The notes: generated by a model not told the origin, from the letters alone. Shown: positions 33,313 to 45,010, counted from the stretch's first letter. The stretch: 64,000 nt of DNA from Acholoe squamosa (GCA_949317995.1 OX439045.1:40877693-40941692), one strand, 5' to 3'. Translations and numbers: made by a program.

Positions 33313-33913
33313 ATTGTGGACAGGTGGCATACAGGGTGTAAAGCCCCCCCCCCACCTCATTTACAACACCAAGAGCAGTCCTTATCCACTCCTGAGAACC
33401 ACAGCCCCCTCTAGTGTTTTACCCATACCAACAGGGACTACTTTCCTGTCCCTTCCCATCAGACATAGGGCAGACGACCAGAGTCTAGGACGCTATTACT
33501 TAACTCTGGGACCAGTATGCAATATAGACATGTGTAGCAATTTGGTGTACTCCCTTCATATTGCAAAAGGTATAACAGTGACAGGGAGGTATAATGGCAA
33601 GGAAGCTCTTGCAGATTGGTAGACAAATTAAGATCTGAATATTTAGATATTTGCCCTTGCTTAGTGGAAGAGTTTCTGCAATTTGCCCGATTCTGTTGCA
33701 AAATCCAGAAACTCTGGTAAAATCTTGGACATGAAGATTATGTTTGTCCCTTCAATTGCAACCCAAATTCCACTTTGCAATCTAATCCTCTATCCTATGT
33801 TGCCATTTCTTCGGCATAAACTATACACAGAGTTCAATCTTTATCTAATTATATACTGGTATTGCCCACATTAGCTTGCAATTTCAATACAAAACAGAAT
33901 AGGATAGTAATTT

Positions 33914-34108
33914 TCACAAGCTAACTTGTTGCATAGGGTCTACATTGCAAGGCTGAGAGGCCATTTCTATTGCAACAGTGGGCTCTGCAAATTGCAATAG
34001 TGCATTAGAGTCCTTGCAATTTGCAGTATAGGTAAGGCTCCCAATTTGCAAGGGTTCATAAATTGCAGAATCTTTTGAGGGATAGATCTCATCGTGGGAT
34101 TCGACCTT
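33914..34108 (-). other. Element A terminal region with peptide-like similarity to 63.3 kb
   Basis: Translated in reverse it reads KVESHDEIYPSKDSA and onward, aligning with KVKSYDEIYPSK at 63,289-63,480. Both derive from the same repeat end. Nucleotide similarity is as strong as the peptide similarity, so a coding role is not shown. Confidence 0.45.
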
Positions 34109-34562
34109 AAAGATAAACAACCCCACATAGAATGGATCGACAATCCCTCTTGGTATTATGCCTACAGTACCAGGCAATGTATGCCTAATAATTATTTGAA
34201 ATATAAACCTTTAATTATATGGAATATTAGCCTATAATCTGATGGAATGTATAGGTAAATAATCTCATGGAATACAATTGATACCATAGAATGAGATATG
34301 TAGATAAAGATAAAAAGGTGTATCAAATCAATTCTCTGATTTCATTATTGATAAAATAACCACCTTCCAATTCTGGAGTACCTTTCCCCACATAGGACAG
34401 GTACTATGTACATATTGCAACAAATCAGTCTAAAATGCAAAGATGAAGCTCATCATTATGCAGCAGTCGAACTTGGCAATTATGAAGGTATTTGAAAAGC
34501 CTAGCAATTTAAAGAATGTAAGCAACAGACACAATTGCAGAAACATCGTAGGATCCCACCTA

Positions 34563-34734
34563 CACAGCCTTTTACTGGTGTCAAGTATGCATTACACCTG
34601 ATGCCCTATCCTAGCTCCCCTCTATGCCAACAGTTACATTGTACTCTTCCCCGAGAACAATTGCCATTGGGGCCGCCAAAAGCCACACCAACCTACCATG
34701 CCAAGTGAAAAGCATATAACTGTGAGGACTACTG
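34563..34734. repeat. R1 copy 2, second segment
   Basis: Matches about 19,330-19,525 (CTGGTGTCAAGTATGCATTA, CTCTATGCC, GAGGACTACTG). Interrupted again at 34,734 by element B. Confidence 0.75.
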
Positions 34735-35033
34735 GAGGGTGTTGCTCCTATAGTAAAAGGAAGAGCTGGCTAAAAATGCCCTCGTTTCCAGTCCTTTCTT
34801 TTCATGTAGCTATAACAAGGATAGTATAGGTTCCCTAGGATGTGTTACTGAAAGCATAGTCTATGGGAAGAGTGTAACAGGCCACCCCCCCCCCCTCTAC
34901 CCCGCCTTAAAAGTAGGCTGCTTTGTGTGTTCAGTGTTGATTCCTATAGAGGATAAGGTGGTTTATGGAACTATGGTACACCTTTATCAGGTTGATACCA
35001 GATGGCAAGAAGGGACCAACTTAACCAAAACAT

Positions 35034-35261
35034 CCCAGCAAATTGTCGTCATCTGTCGCCATGATTGGTCATCAATGGTGACTCCTTTTTGAGTGATAAC
35101 TCATTCCGTCATCTTTCGCCACTGTGTGTTAGACTCACATGGCATAGCAATTGCTATTCCTGGAGATCTTGTACTATAACGATGTCGATGTCGTGTTCCA
35201 TCTAGCGACATGTGTGAGCCACTTCACACAGGCTGACGAGGACTCACAACAATTTGCTGGG
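35034..35261. mobile_element. MITE nested in element B
   Basis: Perfect 13-bp ends CCCAGCAAATTGT / ACAATTTGCTGGG flanked by AT on both sides (35,032-35,033; 35,262-35,263). The interior has GTCGTCATCTGTCGCC-like words. Confidence 0.75.
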
Positions 35262-35561
35262 ATTCTACTGAATCTAAAACTTTTGGTCTTGATTCTCAGA
35301 AATTGATCAAAGTCCACAGGTCTACCTTAATAATGCCTGTCATAAAGCATGCCTATCCCTCATAGTGCCTATCCCCCAGCCTGCATATCACTCATACTTA
35401 CTTTACTTATCCCTCAGCTTCTTGAATTATCATGCTTATCTGTATATGCTTTACCATGCTTATCATTATGCTAGTTTTCTATCCGACTTGCTTCACATCC
35501 CTCTTGATGTTTATTCCTCTCTTCCTATCCCCCATGCTGCAGATCACTCATGCTATACCAC

Positions 35562-36182
35562 TTGGCAATAAACGTTTTTTTAAGGTTAAAAAAGTTCTAT
35601 CTAGGTTCCTAAATTGTTCAAATGTTTGTTTAAAACATGCACCAAAAAAACTTTTTTAATGTTATATCAAATGTTCTTATATTAGGTAAAAAACAAACAT
35701 TAAAAAACATTTTACAAACATTAAACAGTTTTTAAATATACATTATTTTCAACTCAAAAATAAACGTTTTTCTTTTTGCAAATTTTTCTACCCAAACCTT
35801 TTTCAAACATTTGAAAACGTTATGAAATGTTTTGCCGTATGGGATCTATCCCACTTAGACAAAAAATATTTTTCATGCAAAACAAATGTTCATTTCAGCA
35901 TATTAAGTTTGTTTTAAACAGATAAAATATGTTCTCCAAAAAAACGTTTTATAAACCTCTACTTGGTTAGGTAGACTAAGGGATCGCACTTGGCTAAAAA
36001 ACATTTTTAACATAAAAATGTTTACACAAAATGTTTTTTTTTTAACCTGGAAAACACAAACGTTGAAAACTGGTTTAAAAACATGTTTTTAGCTTTTTTT
36101 CAACATTTTTTTACCAACAGTTTTACCCAAACCTAAAGAAAATGTTTGCAAACGTTGAAAAAAAAACATTTTTTGCCAAGTG
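35562..36182. mobile_element. MITE rich in AACGTTTTT words, nested in B
   Basis: CACTTGGCAA at the left and TTGCCAAGTG at the right enclose about 620 bp in which AAACATTTTT, AACGTTTT and their inverses recur. Similar GCACTTGGCTAAAAAAC words inside suggest nested or recombined copies. Confidence 0.6.
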
Positions 36183-37798
36183 GGATATATGTGAGCCAGC
36201 AAGCAGAAATGGGGGTTCCTGTGGGATTTAGTACCTGTTTTAGGGGGCACCACTATGGGCTAGAATAGTAAAATATGCCTAAAACTGCTATAGGCTATTT
36301 TTTGTGAAGAATCCGAAGATTTTTGATAAAACGTTCTATTTTGGAGGGAAAGGTTCCATACTTGGCATTAAAAAGAATGTTTTTGGGCCAAAATAGGCAT
36401 TTTTGTTGATTTCTGTTGCCATGGAAACATGATATTCATTCTAAATAAGAAAATCGATGATCCTATTTGAAGGAATGTTTCACAAGGTCCACTATGATGA
36501 AAACAGAATGAAAATATCATTTCTAGATCAAAAGTTATGGGCAAAAGAATGAAAATTTATGCTAATTTAGCTAATTAGCATAATAGTTGTATCTCATGAC
36601 CATGGAGACGTAGAGCTTATTGACATTCATGAAATGGTCATACCTACCCATATTTAGCAAGCTTTTCCTCCAAAACTAACAGGAGTATCCTCTCATGCAA
36701 TATATCACTGTAAAGCTAGTGATCTGAATTTCAAAGTTGACTTTTAGCACGGAGCACCCTTTTTTCTTGCCCCTAAACATATGTATACCATGATGAATAG
36801 GCAACCTGAAGGATAGGTAAACTGAAGGATATGTAGTATGGAGAATAGGTAGATGTACGGTTGAGGTAGACTGTTTGATTGATACCTTAAGGGATAGGTT
36901 GACTTAGATTTGGTCATCATAAGGATGGGTAACAAGGTGGATAGGTAGCATGTGTAATGAACAGATTAAGAGATAGGGACAGAGAGTACCTTGTAAGGTG
37001 AGCATTATTTAAAGGAAACATGAATGCTAGGTAATATGACAGAAGTCAAACATGAGGGATGTGCAGAGTTGGGGGAAAGTCACCATGAGGGATAGGTAAA
37101 ATGAATGATAGGCAGATTGAGGATAGATAGACTAATGGAATGTACAGAGAAAGTTAGGTACAAAGGTAAGAGGTAAACTTTGATCCCAATAATTTTCACT
37201 ATTACTTTTGTACATTTTTAAAATATTCTCATCATCAAACCTCATTTTCAGCTACTTTCAGTCAAATTGTGAGAATCAAGATTACAAATTTTGGATTCGG
37301 CAGATTTCTTTGGTATAGGTGGTACCTTGCTTAAATTTAATATCAGTCTGATAAAGATTCCTTGCATCTCCATAAACCCGCTTATCTTACATAGGACTCA
37401 ATACTGAACATAAAAGGGAGCCTACTTTTAAGGGGGGGGCAGAGGGGATGGGGTGGTCTGTACTACAGGACTCTATGAAATAACAAATCCTAGGGAACCT
37501 ATACTATCCTTGGCTATAACTTGTCCCTTTTGTTGCTCACAAGTGGTTATTAAAGTATGGTGCTAAAGAAGGGGGATTTGGGTAGGTACCTAGTTGGGAG
37601 AAGGCAGTCAGTATAATAAACTATAGAGCAACTGATGTGAGTAGGTACCTGGTAGTGCAGCTCTCTCTATTTTAAACAAGGCAGGTGACTTTTCAGACTA
37701 ATGTGGTGAGTGCAAGTTGAATGGTGAAGCAGTACATGACTTGTTTACAAAAGAGGGCATATACTCACGGCTCTTTTTACAATAGGAGCAACACCCTC

Positions 37799-37925
37799 CT
37801 GATCTAGCAGCTAACAAAAAAGGTACACTGAATGTAACAGAAGGTCACCACAAGGCAATGCCCCTTTCTGTGGCCTCTCTGCTTGGTTGATGGTATTCTG
37901 ATATAATCTACGCTGTCCGTCACCT
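37799..37925. repeat. R1 copy 2, third segment
   Basis: Resumes R1 after element B: CTGATCTAGCAGCTAACAAA matches 19,520-19,540, and later CTTTCTGT...CTGCTTGG matches near 19,590. Confidence 0.65.
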
Positions 37926-38065
37926 GCTACCAACATTTCTGTGAAATCTATGTTCCCATTTTCTGTTGCCATGGAGGATTGTCATTGGATATGCACTCAG
38001 TGGAGCATTGTGGACAGTGGATGCAATGTGGTGGGTGGTTTCAGCAGGAAACAAGCAGAAATGCC

Positions 38066-38200
38066 CTGCACCAAGAGACAACTTTCGTGTATGCAAAACA
38101 GATAAGGTGGGCTCACTAAATTATGCACGGCCTTCCCTCAGATGGATGTAGTTCCATATAACGGTGGAAGTAGGGCCTCTTTGTCAAAGAGAACTGTATG
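38066..38200. repeat. Dispersed repeat pair member
   Basis: AACTTTCGTGTATGCAAAAC and the following ~120 bp (AGATAAGGTGGGCTCACTAA, GGCCTCTTTGTCAAAG) match 56,240-56,370 in the same orientation at roughly three in four positions by eye. Confidence 0.65.
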
Positions 38201-39116
38201 AAGGACAAATGATTACTCCTGATCCCAATATTCTGATGATAAATGTGCAGTGAACGCTTTGATTTTTGGGATGTTTATTATGACAATCATTCCAAATGGT
38301 TTCATTCCTCGATTAGTAGGATGTTGACCAATTCAATTCTTTATGGATCTTATGAAATGTAAAGAGGCAATTTATTTCATGGTTTCACGAGTATAGTCGT
38401 CAAATATATAAACGATACATCTTTACATGCATCCTTCATCAGCGAAGAAAATAATAGTGAGCAGTGGTCATGGTTTGATACAATTATTGGTGTTTATCGA
38501 CTATTTGAAGGGAGATCTATTTCCTACTGTTAAAATGGCACCTCATTAACGTTGATAGATTCTTAATATTGAACTGTGACAGGCTACAGGAAAACGACGA
38601 TTAGGCTAGTATATTATTACTCTGCTGTGTGATTAGGGTATGGTTGTATGAATAGACTCTCCCCATGTTTGTGTATGATTAGGAAGATGATTAATACGAG
38701 ACTGACTTTTAATCAAAGCATTCTTCAACATTGCTTTTGCGCAAGGTTATTAAGTAATTCGCTGTCTTGATAAGCTTTTCCACGCATGCAGTGAATGCTA
38801 TTAGTATTTCTAAAGACCTTTTTATATAATTATAGGGAGGGTTCACAAGTTTAGCTATGTAGTTGCCTTTTCTTTTATAGGTAAAACGAAAAAAGGTGAT
38901 TAAATTCTCTGGATATACTTTAAGCTAGTAACAGTAAGCACAGCAGCCAGTGCCGGCTCATTATTGAAAGCTTCTTGAGCTTGTTTCAATAGTGTTTACG
39001 ACAGGTTCAGGCCCCTACAACTTGAGAACTTAGTGGGTAGTCGTAGCTCTTGCTGTCTGCACTCCTTGCTCAAATGCACCCACCTGTACTCTTTCCTCTG
39101 TAACCATGTATGTACT

Positions 39117-39184
39117 CTATATATAGACTAATGCCCTGACCTCAGGCCACTCATAGAGGTTGATGGGCATTACTATATATATAG
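39117..39184. repeat. Hairpin repeat
   Basis: CTATATATAGACTAATGCCC is inverted at the right as GGGCATTACTATATATATAG; loop with CCTC/GAGG pairing. Confidence 0.6.
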
Positions 39185-39251
39185 CAAGGTGTTGAGGAGG
39201 CTATGTATCTTCAATCTCAAGTACAGGAACCTGCTGCCAAATACAAGCTTT

Positions 39252-39370
39252 CTATATAATTATGATATTTGTAGGTATATTTGACCACCTTTAACAATGT
39301 GATCCATTTTCATGATAATTGACCATGTGTGCGCCCTTGTAACCAGGTGGGATCACCTATAATTATATAG
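39252..39370. mobile_element. 119-bp MITE
   Basis: Perfect 12-bp inverted ends CTATATAATTAT / ATAATTATATAG; inner GACCA...TGGTC-type matches are weak. Confidence 0.5.
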
Positions 39371-39592
39371 ATACTGTAGCCCTATGCTCATTTGAACAGT
39401 AGAGTACAAACCATACTATGGGGGAGGTACAACTGGGCACTATTTAGCCATTTAGTATGGGTGCCTGGCCTCTACAACTGGGTTCTGTGACTTCATAGTG
39501 GTCTGTATGAAGCCAGCAGTTGAAGACATAGCAGGGGCAATTTTGAGGTCTGTACAGTAGCTCACTATGTACTAGTACATAGTCATTGCTAT

Positions 39593-40090
39593 TGTAATGG
39601 GCGACCTTGCGCGCTGCCCTGTCATTCTTATCAGTACCGACCGGTAACATATGTTTTACCACCAATTAGGTACTAAGCCTAAGTTGTAAGAGGATTAGTA
39701 TTTGCTGCCGCGCATTACCTATAAGGTTCCCGCCATTTCTAATTGCAATCAATATGCTAATGATGTCACATGTTAATTAACCCACTATATAATAAGGGAC
39801 AACATGTTCCTAGTCCGCTGAGTGTGTCTTAGGCGCTAAGACCTCTTGCACCTCTATTCTATTTCCTATATCTATTTAAATCTACTGTCTATACCTAGGC
39901 GGATAGAGCTATAAGATATTTCACTAAAGTATGGATAAATGTGCATCCTATTATTGAACCAAGTGATCGATGTTCAACTCAGTAATAAAGCTTCGGAAAC
40001 TCTAAGGTCCTTGTGTTGCTTGTCCCTGGTATTGGTGTCACATTGACAGATAACCTGACAGGCCTACCAACGGGTGGCCCGACGGTTACA
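39593..40090 (+). repeat. Gypsy 5' LTR
   Basis: 498 bp, begins TGTAATGGGC and ends GGTTACA. Contains CACTATATAATAAGG (TATA-like, about 39,781) and AATAAAGC (about 39,984, poly(A) signal). Closely matches 49,183-49,738. Confidence 0.95.
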
Positions 40091-40091
40091 C

Positions 40092-40103
40092 TGGTGCCGT
40101 GAC
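40092..40103 (+). other. Primer binding site, tRNA-His type
   Basis: TGGTGCCGTGAC begins one base after the 5' LTR. It is complementary to the 3' end of animal tRNA-His (GTCACGGCA plus CCA) as I recall it. Confidence 0.75.
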
Positions 40104-40575
40104 CACCAAAACTAGCCTGACAACACAGGGGTTGTACTCTTAGAAATAACCAAGCTTTATGTATCGATATGGACTACGTCTGAGGCCTTTATCGATCATT
40201 CACATCTATTGGGCAATGGGATTCTTCATTTGATGTGAGGCAGGCTGTATGAGCTTTCACAAATGAATCTGAAACCCCAGAAACCGATCCACCAGTAAAG
40301 ATACCTGGACAGATAGCACCTCAGGTGGAGGAAGTCATTCCTGCTGGCCAGAATGAGACTGTCATCAGTCAGGGACCTCAGTTACCGGTGGACTGATGAC
40401 AGGCACTTAACCCTGTGGAGGGTAACACTCCACACTCCCTCGATGACCTTAATACCACTTTATTTGAAATACAGTGTACTACATCGACTCCTAATGTGAG
40501 AAGAAGGGAAGTGGAACGTCTAACCCTAAATCAAGTACCTATCAATGATAGTAGTACTTTAACCACAGTAACGCC

Positions 40576-42540
40576 TTAAGCAGAAACCCTCTGTGATACC
40601 GAGCTTGACAGAATTTTGGACATCAGGCCAAAATCTGCACGTCCCGGTTTGTTTGGTAATACACCTACAGAAGCTCCTTCTGGTTTACCTTTAGACGAGT
40701 CAGTAATGGGTAAAATGCTAGACAATGATCTCCTGGTTAAACTGAAACAATTGAAGAAAGAAAGGGCCGAGGTTGTGGAGTTGGAAAAGAAACAGACCGA
40801 TATTGCCACTCAATCTTCTCAATTAAAGGAATTGCAACATAAAGGTGCAACTACACAGATCTAGCTGAAAGAGCTTTTACAAACAAAGAGCAAGTGACTG
40901 CTCAGGTAAAAAAAGCTCAGACAGACTTAACTGAACTTCTAACTGGTGCATCAGCAGTAGATCTGCAACGCCAGATCTTGCTCTGCCAAGTTACCAATAA
41001 ATCCAATGCACATACTAACTCTAACAGCTCTGTGAGAACTGGAAGGGGTGGAGTACATGCATCGGTCAGTAACCACACAGATGGAAACAAAGGGAATGAA
41101 GATTACCGACGAACAATGAGTAACACAGTCCCGAAGTATGATAATACTTTTGTATGGACCTCAGCTACACCTCAGAGTACCACAACTCCTAAGATTTGAA
41201 CAGGGTTAACACCTGTAGAACAGGAGAAGATTACTCATAACCCGGCTATTCTAGCCACGGGGTTAGATGTAGTGCAGAGGGACACAGAAGGACTAATCCA
41301 ACAGTGTAAAATGGTGCACTTTGATACTACCTGAGATCCTGATGCTGCAAAGCCAAAGGCACTAAAGGTAAAACCTTTTACCGGTGATCCACCATGTCGT
41401 AAATGGCTGTCCCATTGGCATAACGTCAACTTATCCAATGGAGCTAACGATCATCAAGCACTAAAGTCATTCAAAGAAGCATTAGAGGTATCCTACATGG
41501 GTTAATTGAAACCGCCACCCACCTTCTCGTAAAAGTAGGTGAGGAGGACGCAAAGGCCCTCTTGTGCAAACAGACCCAGAAGCCCAAAGAAGGGACCATG
41601 GTCTTCGGGTTTGCTTAACAAGAGCTTCTTTCTGAACTATACGCAGGATGTCGACTAGACGCACCCATAATAGTTCAGGAAGCCACTACACGATGCATAA
41701 ACGGACTACGAGACCCAGGTTGTCAACAGTATCTTAAAGATAAATGGCAACCCGAGATTAGCATGTCTGAATTGTTTGATCTTGCAGACATCTATGAGAC
41801 TGTAGGGGCACGGTTTTGTGATAGTGTTAGATAGGTACGAGTTGGTCAGTTCCCAAGTGCGGCAGACACTTGGATCCAGGTCGGGTGCACTGGGCGAGCG
41901 GTGGCAGCACTGCTCTCCGGGCCTCCTGGCTTAGACTCGAGTGGTCACCACCCAACCTCCTGTGGCTATATAAAGCCGGGTCAGTGACTGGTGGAGACAG
42001 AATCCTTAGGGACTCTGTATGAATAGGAGTGCTTTCTCTCCTCTGGCTTTGAGAACTTATATGGGTAGCTAACACTTTGATACGATTGATTCAGAACTCG
42101 GAAACCTTAAGTTGGTCTGTAATTAGGAATCCTGAATAAAACCTTGTTGCCTCTTATGTAACCAGAGACTGTCATTTGGTAGTTCTTTCCGCATACAACA
42201 TACGAACTTGGAATACTTGACCATTACAAGACTAAGAAAGCTGTGTTTCCCACACTAGGGACAGTGGCTGCTTTAGCACCGTCCAACAACCTAGAAGAAG
42301 GTTTTGGTGTTGCTGCTATCAGCACCACTAAGAAACGGAAAGATGCTAAACTGTCTCAGAAATCTCTCAATGTTAGTTCAAATATTGCAATAGAAACTTT
42401 GGTAAAAGAACTACAGCGAAGCAGGTTTAATACTAGTAAGAATTCTCGCAAGGTATGGAAAAAGAAACAGATCTGTCATCACTGTCAGGCATATCGCACC
42501 CGAGTGTCGAGCTTCAGCTCCGGTACCTAAAGAGGATTCC
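40576..42540 (+). pseudogene. Gypsy gag region, broken
   Basis: Starts with a charged, coiled-coil-like part (LVKLKQLKKERAEVVELEKK at about 40,730), continues through capsid-like stretches near 41,350-41,820 and 42,200-42,400, and ends with a Cys/His cluster (ICHHCQAYRT, about 42,470) that may be a zinc knuckle. Interrupted several times, and split by the foreign LTR at 41,825-42,200. Confidence 0.7.
41825..42200 (+). repeat. Probable solo LTR of another element inside gag
   Basis: About 376 bp with TGTTAGAT...ATACAACA ends, a TATA box (CTATATAAAG, 41,966-41,975), a poly(A) signal (AATAAA, 42,135-42,140) and a CATACAACA end typical of Gypsy LTRs. Gag-like translation stops on the left and resumes on the right. 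A clean target duplication is not visible, so the left edge (41,817-41,836) is uncertain. Confidence 0.6.
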
Positions 42541-42728
42541 ACAACTGACCAGGGAACTGCTCAGGAAAACTAGGCCAGGGTGATGCTAATGGCATAGTAT
42601 CACCCCAAACCTCAGTAAGCCAAGCCATCCCAATCGATGGCGGGACAATAGTCTCTGTTAACCCAGTCAACAGTGTTTCAACAGGGTCTGATCCACCTTC
42701 AGGGAACACTACTGACGGGACCAAGCTC

Positions 42729-43450
42729 ATGGGAGCCGGTAATGAGGAGTCATGGACCCACACTATTGCACGGATAGGTGGCGTCAGCATCTCTCCTGAC
42801 GATCTATGTTTTCAGTTTTTGAAAACAAAAGGGATTGCTCAGAGCAGCGGGGGTATTGAAACAATATCGACCGGGAAGTGTACTCCATTAAGGGGTAAAC
42901 ATTGGTATGTATGTTTGTCCATCTTCAAGCAGAGAGGTGAATTTCTTCTCGACACAGATGCGTCTCACTCGCTAGTCGGGAAGCAATTCATGTCTCTGTT
43001 AGGTTGACAGTCTGAGATTCCTCAAGAAGGAATAAGGACTCGAACGGCTACCAGAGATAATATGCAAACATATGCCAAGACTGTTTTGCAGATATTAGTT
43101 AATGTCAGGACGTACTTGATCTGTTGTACCATTGCTGATATCACCGATGATGGCATCCTAGGTATGGATTTTGCTGCTCTATATGGAGTTACGGTAAATA
43201 CCAGCACCGGGAGAGTAAGGATTCAATCACCTTTTGATCACACTATTCAGTGTGAACTCCGAGTGGAATCCAGTACTGCCTTTGTAGTGCAAACCACTAA
43301 ACTCAGCCCTGGACAGATATCTGATGTCTTGGTTAGCTGTGTGAGTGGGCAGGGGAACCGACAATCAGTATTTGAACCTGATCAGTCCACCCTAACTTCT
43401 CTTGGACTGGAGGGCTTCGATACAGTAATTGTTAACCCTTGATGGGCTGT
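42729..43450 (+). pseudogene. Gypsy protease region
   Basis: LLDTDASHSLVG at about 42,943 corresponds to the retropepsin active-site block, followed by a second half with DGILGMDFAALYG near 43,150, the usual flap-distal motif ending in I-G-x-D-F. Part of a broken pol. Confidence 0.8.
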
Positions 43451-43555
43451 AATACCGGTAAGTAATCCAACTACCGACACTGTGGTGTTGCAAAAGGGAG
43501 TACCGATTGGTAGCTCAGCCCGTATTGTAAGTCACGAGTTGCCACATGGCACGCG

Positions 43556-44340
43556 ATGGGAGTGCCCTCATCCTTGAGCCTTTCTATGCATTTAATACCA
43601 TTAGTCATGGACTCTGACTTAAAGGAGGAAGACCATCAGGAGGTCATTGATAAGCTATCCCCATATGGGACTGCTTTCGCTGCCCCTGGGGAACCTCTTG
43701 GTCAAACCAAGGTGGACACTGGCAATGTCCGGCCTATTAAGTTGCCGTACTGATGTCTTCCCATGGCTAAAAAATCGGCTATGGAAGACAAGGTATACAA
43801 AATGCTTGCAGAAGGTATCATTTCTCCCAATGATAGTCCCTGGTCCAGCCCTGTTGTCATGGTGACAAAAAAAGACTGGTCACGTCGGTTCTGTATCGAT
43901 TATAGAAAACTGAACGGAGTCACCAGGAAGAATGCATACCCCTCGTATCGATGAATGCCTGGAGTCTCTCAAAAGAGCTGAATGGTTCTGCACTCTCGAC
44001 CTTCAATCTGGGTATTGGCAGATTGGAATGGATCCAAAAGATAAAGAGAAAACTGCATTTTGCGACACATATGGGGTTGTACAAGTTCAATGTCATGCCA
44101 TTTGGACTTCACAATGCCCCAGCAATGTTAGAGGCGATGATGGAATCCATGCTTAGGGATTATCTATGGAAGAAATGCCTAGTGTATTTGGATGATGTCA
44201 TCGTCTATGGAAAAACTTATCAATGGTGTCTTGATAACCTCTGTGCTGTGCTAGATCGATTACAAACCAAAGGTTTGAAACTGAAGCCTAAAAAGTGCAA
44301 ACTATTTAGGAACTCAATAGAATAACTAGGATGTATTGTA
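43556..44340 (+). pseudogene. Gypsy reverse transcriptase region
   Basis: Blocks in order: [59 protein letters not shown] and YLDDVIVYGKT (catalytic DD at about 44,190). This is the standard Ty3/Gypsy RT set. The intact enzyme copies element RNA to DNA; here it is interrupted a few times. Confidence 0.92.
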
Positions 44341-45010
44341 TCTGTACAGGGCATTGCTGCTGACCCAACCAATGTCCAAGTAGTAGAAAATTGGCCCCTA
44401 GCGTCCAATAGCAAGGAAATCCGATCCTTTATCGGGTTCTGCTCATACTACCGAGACTACATCCCCAATTTCTCAAGAGTATCGGCTCCTTTACAGAAGT
44501 TGATGACTCCCGAGAAAAAGGGGAGGATAAAGGTTGAGTTGAGACAGGAAGCCATCCGAGCATTTGAAGAACTGAAATGTCTCTTTAGAGAAACCCCAGT
44601 TCTAAGCTACCCTAAAGCCGACAGCAAGTTCATCTTGGATACCGACACCTCCAATGGAAGCATTGGAGCTGCGTTGTCACAAATCCAAGATGGGAAGGAG
44701 GTACCTTTAGCCTTTGCCTCCAATAGCTTGAACAAGGCTCAGCGCAATTATTGTACCAAAAAAGGGAACTCCTTGCTGTGGTCTACACAAAGAAGTACCA
44801 GCATTTTCTCTATTGTGGAGATTTTGTGCTACATACCGGCCATTCTGCACTCCAATGGCTCCTTAATTTTATGGATGCTGAATGTATGATGGGGAGATGG
44901 CTGAACCACCTCTCTGAGTTTGGTGTGACCAATGCTCACATTGAACACAGGCGTGGTGCTAAGCATATCAATGCTTACTGTTTGTCACGTATCCCCATGC
45001 AGAAATGTCA
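44341..45010 (+). pseudogene. Gypsy RNase H region
   Basis: Connection segment with IRSFIGFCSYYRDYIPNFS, then FILDTDTSNGSIGAALSQ at about 44,630 and HSALQWLLNFM...GRWLNHLSEF near 44,850, ending with HRRGAKHINAYCLSRIP. Matches the RNase H domain that follows RT in this family. Confidence 0.9.

Larger units (their letters stand above)
32225..34562. mobile_element. TTGCAA-rich element A inserted in R1
   Basis: Bounded on the left by AAGGTCGAATCC and on the right by the diverged inverse GGATCCCACCT, within an R1 copy whose uninterrupted form is at 19 kb (...CCCATACAGC...). A second, exact inverse terminus (GTGGGATTCGACCTT) lies at 34,094-34,108, so two related elements may be nested. Words such as GCAATTTGCA recur. 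It contains two tRNA-like heads. No transposase seen. Relatives at 61,462, 62,644 and 63,289. Confidence 0.6.
34735..37798. mobile_element. 3,064-bp long-inverted-repeat element B
   Basis: Ends GAGGGTGTTGCTCCTAT...ATAGGAGCAACACCCTC sit between 3-bp duplications CTG (34,732-34,734 and 37,799-37,801); R1 at 19 kb has the empty site ACTACTGATCTA. The inverted arms are long but diverged: 34,800-34,960 matches the inverse of 37,390-37,520, and CTATCCCTCAT words at 35,350 match the inverse near 37,090. No transposase open frame. Non-autonomous; 3-bp duplications occur in Harbinger-, CACTA- and Academ-like groups, so class is open. Confidence 0.78.
37926..39588. other. Intergenic stretch with small repeats
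   Basis: Contains one half of a dispersed repeat pair (38,066-38,200) and two small hairpin repeats (39,117-39,184; 39,252-39,370). No gene recognised; the 61-codon frame at 37,966-38,151 overlaps the dispersed repeat. Confidence 0.4.

Noticed and set aside
42243-42530. Independent host gene near a TATA box at 41,966
   Set aside because: Better explained as gag-like Gypsy sequence lying to the right of an inserted LTR that supplies the TATA box.
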